From JAQWUY01 sp049615605 (GTDB taxonomy: Bacteria; Pseudomonadota; Alphaproteobacteria; JAQWUY01): a stretch of DNA of 7,188 bases. The DNA lies in NCBI GenBank assembly GCA_049615605.1, contig JBMZFW010000048.1, forward strand, positions 1 through 7,188, read 5' to 3'. This document shows positions 1 to 5,513 of the stretch, piece by piece; position 1 is the first letter of the stretch, and each line of letters begins with the position of its first letter. The notes below the pieces were generated by a model that saw only the letters and a program-made list of their open reading frames with translations, had not been told where the DNA came from and made no database searches. The translations under genes and the position numbers were made by a program.

Positions 1-203
1 TTCTTGCGTAATTTATCAGAAGATTCTTTGTCAATTTGTGTTCCGCAGGTAAGGCATTTACCGTCTTCGCTTTGCATTGCGTTGTTAAGTCCACCGCACG
101 AACCAGCAATTGGTTTGCGACCCCTTATTACCCCGATTGACATTATAACCACGATAACCGTTAAGATAACGAATACTATGCCTAATAACTTTAAATATTC
201 CAT
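1..203 (-). CDS. nqrM: NqrM, Na+-NQR maturation protein (partial, runs off left edge)
   Basis: Reading the minus strand from the ATG at 203 gives at least 67 residues with no stop before the window edge, so the C-terminus is missing. Residues about 5-26 form one hydrophobic membrane segment. The family signature GRKPIAGSCGGL follows at residues 28-39, and then a CLTCG motif (Cys50, Cys53). Cys36 of the SCGG motif and the CxxC pair are the likely metal-binding residues. NqrM is a small (roughly 70-80 residue) membrane protein known to be required for maturation of the Na+-translocating NADH:quinone oxidoreductase, probably by delivering iron to the NqrD/NqrE site, so nearly the whole protein is visible here. 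The start lies 4 bases after the apbE stop, which implies one transcript. A GGGA at 213-216, inside the apbE end, can serve as ribosome binding site. The signature makes the identification strong. Confidence 0.9.
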   Translation of the reverse strand, partial: MEYLKLLGIVFVILTVIVVIMSIGVIRGRKPIAGSCGGLNNAMQSEDGKCLTCGTQIDKESSDKLRK

Positions 204-207
204 TGTA

Positions 208-1272
208 TTAATTCCCGAAATGTTTTTCCCACGCAGGTGAGGCAATCGTTTCAAACACCCCATCACGACGCACAATCATATATACTTTTAAATTGTTTTT
301 AGTGGCAAATTTTAATGCTTTCTTTTCACCCATTACAAACAGACCCGTTGCCAGTGCGTCCGCCATTGCTGTTGAGCTTGTCACCACAGTTACACTTGCC
401 AAGTTGTGTTTAATTGGCATTTTTGTTTTTGGGTCAATGATGTGTGAATAACGAACACCATTTTCTTCAAAGTAATTTTTGTAATCACCAGATGTTGCCA
501 TTGATTCATTTTCCAGTTTAAGAATAATATTTACTTTCTTTGAACTGCGAACTGGTTGTTCAACACCAATTAACCAATTTGTGCCATCAATCTTTTTACC
601 CCTTACACGAATTTCCCCACCAATTTCAACAAGGTAATTTTCAATGCCTTCGGCTTCCATCAATTTACCAATTTCATCAACCGCACCACCTTTGGCAATG
701 GCTGATAAATTAATTGATACATTTGGACTGTTCTTTTTAATTGTTTTCTTTGAAATGTTTGTGGCAATTTTATCGCAACCGATAACTTTTTCAACGCCCT
801 TTAATTGTTTATTTGTCGGTGCTTTCACAACACGACCATCAACATCAAAACCCCATACATCAATCAATGGTTTAATTGTAATGTCAAAGCGACCATTTGT
901 TTGATAACAAATATTTGTTGCCATCATTACCATTTGTGCAAAGAATTTATTAACAGAAAACCAACCAGTTTTATTTGTGTTGTTAAATTCCACAATTTTT
1001 GAAGTTTTATCCCAAGTTGATATTTCATTGTTGATTTGTTTTAGCTTGCGGTCAACCAATGTATTAATTCGGCGTGGGGCAATTTCCGTATCTGCCCAAT
1101 ACTTAACTAAATAAGTTGTGCCCATTGTTTTACCTTTGAAACGATATTGTTCAAAGTTGGGTCTAGTTGCCCAATAAACACCAATCACAATTATCACAAT
1201 CCATATTACTATGTTGCGAATTGAAAACAGCTTTTTCCAATCTATGGCATTTGGGTCTTCTGGTGGGAACAT
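208..1272 (-). CDS. apbE: FAD:protein FMN transferase (ApbE), membrane-anchored
   Basis: This 354-residue protein belongs to the ApbE family, which moves FMN from FAD onto a threonine of target flavoproteins; the classical targets are NqrB and NqrC of Na+-NQR. An N-terminal membrane anchor lies at about residues 19-35. There is no lipobox cysteine, so it is a signal-anchor rather than the lipoprotein form seen in many relatives, with the catalytic domain outside the cytoplasm. Family motifs appear in order: GKTMGTTY (47-54), STWDKTSKI (85-93), FDITIKPLIDVWGF (129-142), INLSAIAKGGAVD (187-199), VEIGGEIRVRG (215-225), SHIIDPKT (276-283) and the metal-binding STAMADALATG (300-310). Length is normal for the family. 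A GGAG at 1279-1282, six bases before the ATG, supports the start. The downstream nqrM 4 bases away confirms a role in Na+-NQR maturation. No nqr structural gene precedes it. Confidence 0.95.
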   Translation of the reverse strand: MFPPEDPNAIDWKKLFSIRNIVIWIVIIVIGVYWATRPNFEQYRFKGKTMGTTYLVKYWADTEIAPRRINTLVDRKLKQINNEISTWDKTSKIVEFNNTNKTGWFSVNKFFAQMVMMATNICYQTNGRFDITIKPLIDVWGFDVDGRVVKAPTNKQLKGVEKVIGCDKIATNISKKTIKKNSPNVSINLSAIAKGGAVDEIGKLMEAEGIENYLVEIGGEIRVRGKKIDGTNWLIGVEQPVRSSKKVNIILKLENESMATSGDYKNYFEENGVRYSHIIDPKTKMPIKHNLASVTVVTSSTAMADALATGLFVMGEKKALKFATKNNLKVYMIVRRDGVFETIASPAWEKHFGN

Positions 1273-1298
1273 TTGATACTCCGTATATTCATTTTAAC

Positions 1299-1336
1299 TT
1301 GATTTTTAATATACCATTTATGATAAAAAATCAAAA
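1299..1336 (-). promoter_or_regulatory. Possible apbE-nqrM promoter within a 9-bp inverted repeat
   Basis: On the minus strand a TATATT (1313 down to 1308) lies 17 bases after a weak TTTTGA (1336 down to 1331), a possible sigma70-type promoter with a leader of about 30 bases. The same stretch carries perfect 9-bp arms TTGATTTTT (1299-1307) and AAAAATCAA (1326-1334), 18 bases apart, which flank the -10 and could be an operator. The region is very AT-rich, so chance matches are likely. Confidence 0.3.
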
Positions 1337-1356
1337 GTATTAAATAAGTATATGTT

Positions 1357-1387
1357 TGTCGTAAAAAAAACATTTTATGTCGCAAAA
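1357..1387 (+). promoter_or_regulatory. Two TGTCG[T/C]AAAA direct repeats 21 bp apart, candidate AraC-family activator site
   Basis: TGTCGTAAAA (1357-1366) and TGTCGCAAAA (1378-1387) match in 9 of 10 bases and start exactly 21 bp apart, so both face the same side of the helix. AraC-family activators typically bind two direct half-sites at this spacing. TGTCGC is also, as I recall, the core of the half-site of Pseudomonas ArgR, a member of the AraC subgroup that includes the glycine betaine and carnitine regulators GbdR and CdhR. The proximal repeat ends just before where a -35 would sit relative to the extended -10 at 1413-1421. The repeat is seen directly; the regulator family is inferred. 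Confidence 0.5.
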
Positions 1388-1392
1388 TTATT

Positions 1393-1421
1393 GTATTATA
1401 TTTTAAATATAGTGGCATAAT
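1393..1421 (+). promoter_or_regulatory. Promoter of the methyl-THF methyltransferase gene (extended -10)
   Basis: TGGCATAAT (1413-1421) is an extended -10: TG, one base, then CATAAT, which matches TATAAT in five of six positions. The stretch 17 bases upstream (1393-1398, GTATTA) is a poor -35, as expected of a promoter that needs an activator. Transcription would begin near 1428 and leave a leader of about 26 bases that contains the ribosome binding site AAGGAG (1439-1444). This is a pattern match only. Confidence 0.5.
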
Positions 1422-1453
1422 TGATTGTTAAACATTAAAAGGAGTTTTGCCAA

Positions 1454-2356
1454 ATGACAAAAACAATAGTAGGATCTGCAACAAAAGAATTAGTTATCGG
1501 TTTTGACCAACCGTTTTGCGTAATCGGGGAAAGAATTAACCCGACTGGTCGTAAAAAGCTTGCCGCTGAAATGAAAGAAGGCAATATGGATACGGTAAAA
1601 GCCGATGTTATCGCACAGGTTGAAGCCGGCGCACATATGCTTGATGTTAACGCGGGTATTCCACTGGCGGATGAACCACAAATTTTAGCAGACACAATTG
1701 AACTTGTTCAATCAATGACTGATTTACCACTTTGTATTGACAGCTCTATTATTGAAGCACTTGAAAAAGGCTTATCTGTTTATAAAGGTCGTGCGTTATT
1801 AAACTCTGTTACTGGTGAAGATGAAAGCTTGGAACGCGTATTACCACTGGTTAAAAAATATGACTGTGCGGTTGTTGCCATTTCAAATGACGAAACTGGT
1901 ATTTCACAAGACCCGAATGTTCGTTACGAAGTTGCAAAGAAAATTGTTGAACGTGCACAAGATTATGGCATTAAGCCAGAAGACGTTGTTGTTGACCCAT
2001 TGGTAATGCCAGTTGGTGCAATTAACACAGCAGGTCGCGGTGCACTTGATTTAATTACACGCCTGCGTAAGGAATTAAAAGTAAACACAACTTGTGGTGC
2101 ATCAAATGTAAGCTTTGGTTTACCAAACCGTAATGGTATTAATGCATCATTCTTATCAATGGCAATTGGTGCGGGTATGACAACAGCGATTATGAATCCT
2201 TGTCACGAAAAGGAAATGGAATTAATTCGCGGTGCCGATGTTATCGCGGGTCAAGACCCTGATTGTACGCGTTGGATTAAGCAATACCGTGAACCAGCAC
2301 CAGAAGGTGCATCGGGTGCACGCGGGGAACGCGGTTCTCGTCGTCGTCGTGGTTAA
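1454..2356 (+). CDS. Methyltetrahydrofolate:corrinoid protein methyltransferase (AcsE/MtgA type)
   Basis: This 300-residue pterin-binding TIM-barrel protein moves a methyl group between a corrinoid (methylcobamide) protein and tetrahydrofolate. Family motifs are GERINPTG (25-32), DVNAG (64-68), CIDSS (94-98), LLNSVTGE (115-122), DPLVMPVG (181-188) and GASNVSFGLPNR (215-226); their conserved Asp and Asn residues bind the pterin. The barrel ends near residue 280. The last 20 residues are a Gly/Ala/Arg-rich tail ending SRRRRG, which has no counterpart in textbook AcsE that I know of. AAGGAG nine bases before the ATG fixes the start. It is followed after 62 bases by a corrinoid-protein activator gene and then metF, which fits methyl transfer towards methyl-THF and oxidation, as in MtgA of glycine betaine metabolism. 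The full-length MetH reaction is excluded: the homocysteine, cobalamin-binding and activation domains are absent. The direction of the reaction and its corrinoid partner are inferred or unknown. Confidence 0.88.
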   Translation: MTKTIVGSATKELVIGFDQPFCVIGERINPTGRKKLAAEMKEGNMDTVKADVIAQVEAGAHMLDVNAGIPLADEPQILADTIELVQSMTDLPLCIDSSIIEALEKGLSVYKGRALLNSVTGEDESLERVLPLVKKYDCAVVAISNDETGISQDPNVRYEVAKKIVERAQDYGIKPEDVVVDPLVMPVGAINTAGRGALDLITRLRKELKVNTTCGASNVSFGLPNRNGINASFLSMAIGAGMTTAIMNPCHEKEMELIRGADVIAGQDPDCTRWIKQYREPAPEGASGARGERGSRRRRG

Positions 2357-2363
2357 TTTATTG

Positions 2364-2392
2364 TTATCACTTTAAATAAAATCTGTTATAAT
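2364..2392 (+). promoter_or_regulatory. Internal promoter before the corrinoid activator gene
   Basis: TGTTATAAT (2384-2392) is a perfect extended -10 with consensus TATAAT. TTATCA (2364-2369), 17 bases upstream, matches the -35 consensus in four of six positions. It lies in the 62-base gap between two cluster genes, giving a start near 2399 and a leader of about 20 bases. It could supply the activator and MetF independently of the upstream promoter. The downstream ribosome binding site is weak (GGAT at 2410-2413). Confidence 0.55.
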
Positions 2393-2418
2393 TTAAACTT
2401 AACAAGATTGGATTAAAA

Positions 2419-4419
2419 ATGACAGCAAAGCACAAAGTATTTTTTACACCCTCTGGTAAAAGAGGGGAATTTTCACACGGTTCTAATTTATTAGATGCCG
2501 CCCGTTCCCTTGGCGTTGATATTGACAGCGTTTGCGGTGGTCGTGGTATTTGCGGTCGTTGCCAAGTTGTTCCAAGTGAAGGTGAATTTGCAAAGTTTGG
2601 TATTACATCAAATGCGAACAACCTTACCCCGTGGAGCGAAGACGAACAAGCATACCAAGATAAAAAGAAAAATATTAAAGAAGGTCGCCGTCTTAGTTGC
2701 TGTGCCAAGGTTGAGGGCGATATCGTAATTGATATTCCCGCCGACAGTCAGGTTCATAAACAAGTTGTTCGTAAAGCCATCAGTAAGATTGATATTGATA
2801 TTGACCCGGTGGTAAAAATTTACCAAGTTAACCTTAGGGGTGATGATATTGACGATGTAATTGATGCATTGGAAAATCAACACGATGTAATTATTAATTC
2901 ACATCACGACAATATTGAAATTGATGACCGCAGTGTTTCTGCAATCGTAAGACACGATAAATTAATTGATGTAATTGACGGACACCACGACCATATTTAT
3001 GGCTTTGCGGTTGATTTGGGTTCAACAACAATTTCTTGTAATTTAGTTCGCTTAACTGATGGCGAAGTATTATCATCAGTTGGTGCAATGAATCCACAAA
3101 TTCGCTTTGGCGAAGATTTAATGAGCCGTCTTTCATACATAATGATGAACGAAGGTGGGGAAGTTGAAATGACCGAAGTTGTGCGTGACACAATGTCTGG
3201 TTTATTTGCCCAATCAATCACAGATGCCTTTCCAAACGAAGACGCAAAAGAAATAACGAAACTAGTTGTTGAAGCGGTAATAGTTGGCAACCCAGTAATG
3301 CACCATTTATTCTTAGGTGCGAACCCAGTTGGTCTTGGCTTTGCACCATTTGATTTAAGTATTGAAGGGGAATACAACGGTGTTGTATCTGAACTTGCGG
3401 GATTAAATGGAATTAATCCAAATGGCTATGTTTATTCTATGCCGTGTATTGCGGGACATGTTGGTGCGGACGCCGCATCAGTTGCATTATTTGTTCGCCC
3501 TGATGAATCAGAAACAAGACACTTAATTGTTGATGTTGGTACCAATGCGGAAATTATATATGGTGATAAAAATAAATTATTTGCCTGTTCTTCGCCAACG
3601 GGACCAGCCCTAGAAGGTGCACAAATTTCAAGCGGTCAAAGGGCAGCCCCAGGTGCAATTGAAAGGGTGCGAATTGACCCAGAAACATTGGAACCAAGAT
3701 TCCAAGTAATCGGTACTGATAAATGGTCTGATGAAGACGGCTTTAACGAAAGCGTAACCGCATTTGGTGTTACGGGTATTTGTGGTTCGGGTATCTTAGA
3801 AGTAATGGCGGAAATGTACTTAGCAGGCATTATTTCGTTTGATGGAATTATTGATGGTGATATGGCGGAAAAATCTGATCGTATTGTTGCCAATGGTCGT
3901 GTGTTTGATTATATCCTGCACCGTCCAGTTAATGAATTGGATGTGGAAATCCGTGTTACCCAAGGTGATGTTCGTGCAATCCAACTTGCCAAAGGTGCAT
4001 TGTGGGCGGGCTGTAAAATTATGGAAGACAAATACGGTGCCAAGTGTGAAGAAATCAGTCTTGCTGGTGCATTCGGTTCACACATTGATATTAAATATGC
4101 AATGATACTTGGTTTAATTCCAGATTGTGATATGGACAAAGTTCGTTCAATTGGTAATGCGGCGGGTGATGGTTCAAGGATTGCCCTTTTAAATAAAAAA
4201 GCCCGCGTTCAAATTGCCGAATTGGTAAATAAAATTGAAAAGATTGAAACTGCACTGGAACAAGAATTCCAAGAATACTTTGTTGATGCAATGGCAATTC
4301 CAAACAATGCAGATCCATATACGAATTTACAACAAAAAGTTACATTGCCACCGAAAAAGATTAAAGCAAATGGCGAAGATTCTGATGGTGGTGGTCGTCG
4401 CAGAAGAAGAAGGGGATAA
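2419..4419 (+). CDS. Reductive activator of corrinoid proteins (RACo-like, 2Fe-2S plus ASKHA ATPase, DUF4445 family)
   Basis: This 666-residue protein has the RACo layout: N-terminal 2Fe-2S ferredoxin domain, linker, then an ASKHA-fold ATPase. Such proteins use ATP to drive one-electron reduction of an oxidised Co(II) corrinoid back to the methyl-accepting Co(I) state. The cluster ligands are Cys39, Cys45 and Cys48 (CX5CX2C in VCGGRGICGRC) and Cys94 or Cys95. The linker, about 110-195, is rich in Asp, Ile and His (HHD at 162-164, HHDH at 189-192). The ATPase part starts with FAVDLGSTT (196-204), and HLIVDVGTNAEI with SPTGPALEGAQISSGQ further on are its conserved core. The 2Fe-2S domain separates it from RamA, which has C-terminal 4Fe-4S clusters. 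The C-terminus ends GGGRRRRRRG, echoing the upstream methyltransferase tail. The stop lies 2 bases before metF. The corrinoid protein it serves is not in the window. Confidence 0.88.
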   Translation: MTAKHKVFFTPSGKRGEFSHGSNLLDAARSLGVDIDSVCGGRGICGRCQVVPSEGEFAKFGITSNANNLTPWSEDEQAYQDKKKNIKEGRRLSCCAKVEGDIVIDIPADSQVHKQVVRKAISKIDIDIDPVVKIYQVNLRGDDIDDVIDALENQHDVIINSHHDNIEIDDRSVSAIVRHDKLIDVIDGHHDHIYGFAVDLGSTTISCNLVRLTDGEVLSSVGAMNPQIRFGEDLMSRLSYIMMNEGGEVEMTEVVRDTMSGLFAQSITDAFPNEDAKEITKLVVEAVIVGNPVMHHLFLGANPVGLGFAPFDLSIEGEYNGVVSELAGLNGINPNGYVYSMPCIAGHVGADAASVALFVRPDESETRHLIVDVGTNAEIIYGDKNKLFACSSPTGPALEGAQISSGQRAAPGAIERVRIDPETLEPRFQVIGTDKWSDEDGFNESVTAFGVTGICGSGILEVMAEMYLAGIISFDGIIDGDMAEKSDRIVANGRVFDYILHRPVNELDVEIRVTQGDVRAIQLAKGALWAGCKIMEDKYGAKCEEISLAGAFGSHIDIKYAMILGLIPDCDMDKVRSIGNAAGDGSRIALLNKKARVQIAELVNKIEKIETALEQEFQEYFVDAMAIPNNADPYTNLQQKVTLPPKKIKANGEDSDGGGRRRRRRG

Positions 4420-4421
4420 AA

Positions 4422-5366
4422 ATGACTTTAACACCACAACAAGAAAAACAAATCATTATTGATTTTGTAAAAAAAGCAACTATTGAAGAAACACCAGGCG
4501 GTGCGGAAAAGATTGCCAACTTTAATGATATTCTTCGCGCAGGCACAACCGTGTATGTGACATTCTTACCGGGTTCTGATTTTGCCGATACGGTTAAAAC
4601 AGTAAAGCGTCTTAAAAAAGAAGGCTTTAATCCAGTACCGCACTTTGCGGCAAGGTCAATTCCATCTAAGAATTTCTTAGAAGAAAACTTAAAGATGTTA
4701 CAAGCAGAAACTGGTGTGAAAGAAGGCTTGCTTATCGGCGGTGGGGTAACAAACCCAGTTGGCGATTTCACTTGTTCTATGGAAGTATTAAAAACAGGTC
4801 TGTTTGAAAAATATGGTATTCAAAAAATGGGCGTTGCGGGTCACCCAGAAGGCTCCCCTGATATTCTAGATGTTGATTGTATGACAGCAATTCGTGAAAA
4901 GAATGCTTATTCCAAAGATACGGATATGGAATTATATATTGCCACACAATTCGTATTTGAATCACAACCTTGTTTTGATTGGGAAAGACGAATCCGTGAA
5001 GAAGGCGGTAATGAATTACCAGTCCACATTGGTGTGCCAGGTCTTGCAACGGTTAAAACATTAATGCGTCTTGCAAAAATGTGTGGTGCGGGTCCATCAG
5101 TTCGCATGCTTACGCGTCGCCCAACAACAATGATGAAGTTAATGTTAAAAGATACATTTATTGGTAAATATATTAATGCACCTTCGGCACAACCAGACCA
5201 GCTTGTTCGTGAACTAGCTGTTGGTTCACATACAGATTCGGATTGCTTAATCCGTCAATTTCATATGTATCCATTGGGTGGGCTTAAAAAATCAGCTGAT
5301 TGGATGTATGCAGTTGCCGATGGTAATTTTGAATTATCGGGCAAGGGATTAAATGTAAAAATATAG
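4422..5366 (+). CDS. metF: Methylenetetrahydrofolate reductase, short form
   Basis: The 314-residue protein is a single (beta-alpha)8-barrel flavoprotein that interconverts 5,10-methylene-THF and 5-methyl-THF. Motifs in order are IEETPGG (21-27), which carries the likely catalytic Glu of the family, VYVTFLPGSDF (44-54), PHFAARSIPS (73-82), LLIGGGVTNPVGDF (103-116) and VAGHPEGSPDI (138-148). Length is close to bacterial MetF (about 300) and the regulatory domain of eukaryotic enzymes is absent. The start lies 2 bases after the activator stop. Its ribosome binding site, AAGAAGG followed by GGA (about 4406-4416), is inside the Arg codons that end the activator gene, so the two are translationally coupled. 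In this context it probably runs as a methyl-THF oxidase rather than for methionine supply, but the sequence alone cannot show direction. It resembles the alphaproteobacterial MetF-like proteins found beside corrinoid methyltransferases, as far as I recall. Confidence 0.9.
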   Translation: MTLTPQQEKQIIIDFVKKATIEETPGGAEKIANFNDILRAGTTVYVTFLPGSDFADTVKTVKRLKKEGFNPVPHFAARSIPSKNFLEENLKMLQAETGVKEGLLIGGGVTNPVGDFTCSMEVLKTGLFEKYGIQKMGVAGHPEGSPDILDVDCMTAIREKNAYSKDTDMELYIATQFVFESQPCFDWERRIREEGGNELPVHIGVPGLATVKTLMRLAKMCGAGPSVRMLTRRPTTMMKLMLKDTFIGKYINAPSAQPDQLVRELAVGSHTDSDCLIRQFHMYPLGGLKKSADWMYAVADGNFELSGKGLNVKI

Positions 5367-5380
5367 TAATTTTTACATTT
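5351..5380 (+). repeat. Perfect 12-bp inverted repeat overlapping the metF stop codon
   Basis: AAATGTAAAAAT (5351-5362) and ATTTTTACATTT (5369-5380) are perfect reverse complements separated by a 6-base loop that contains most of the TAG stop (5364-5366). All but two of the base pairs are A-U and no clean U tract follows, so it is a weak terminator alone. It may protect the 3' end of the message or act with the stronger hairpin downstream. Confidence 0.6.
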
Positions 5381-5397
5381 TATTATCTTAAATCAAT

Positions 5398-5436
5398 AAA
5401 AACAGACATAAGGTTAAAATTATGTCTGTTTTTTTT
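5398..5436 (+). terminator. Intrinsic terminator of the methyltransferase-activator-metF cluster
   Basis: AAAAACAGACATAA (5398-5411) and TTATGTCTGTTTTT (5420-5433) form a perfect 14-bp stem with the 8-base loop GGTTAAAA. The 3' arm runs into eight consecutive T (5429-5436). The GC-containing core and U tract make this a clear Rho-independent terminator. The matching A tract on the 5' side means it could also work on the minus strand, though no converging gene is present. Confidence 0.9.
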
Positions 5437-5445
5437 ATAATAATC

Positions 5446-5474
5446 TTTACATTTTTGATTCAAAGGTGTACTAT
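5446..5474 (+). promoter_or_regulatory. fhs promoter
   Basis: TTTACA (5446-5451) and TACTAT (5469-5474) are 17 bases apart and match the sigma70 boxes in five and four of six positions. Transcription would start near 5481, giving a leader of about 33 bases with AAGGAG (5498-5503) ten bases before the ATG. The promoter lies just after the upstream terminator, so fhs is its own unit. A 5-bp dyad GTACT/AGTAC (5468-5472 and 5478-5482) covers the -10 and the start. Confidence 0.6.
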
Positions 5475-5513
5475 CCCAGTACTTTTATTACATAGTTAAG
5501 GAGATTAGATAGT

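Noticed and set aside
4..240. Plus-strand reading frame of 78 codons at the left edge
   Set aside because: It lies opposite nqrM, whose minus-strand product carries the recognisable GRKPI-SCGG-CxxC signature; the plus frame has no family features.
2335..2352. CGT microsatellite as a phase-variable repeat
   Set aside because: Only about four CGT units encode the Arg tail, too few for slippage, and any change in unit number would merely alter the Arg count without shifting the frame.
4361..4771. Minus-strand reading frame of 136 codons across the activator-metF junction
   Set aside because: It is antisense to two well-identified genes, has no recognisable motif, and its length is a consequence of codon bias on the coding strand.
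5437..5513. Riboswitch (THF or other) in the fhs leader
   Set aside because: The predicted leader is only about 33 bases and shows no multi-stem structure; a simple promoter and Shine-Dalgarno account for it.
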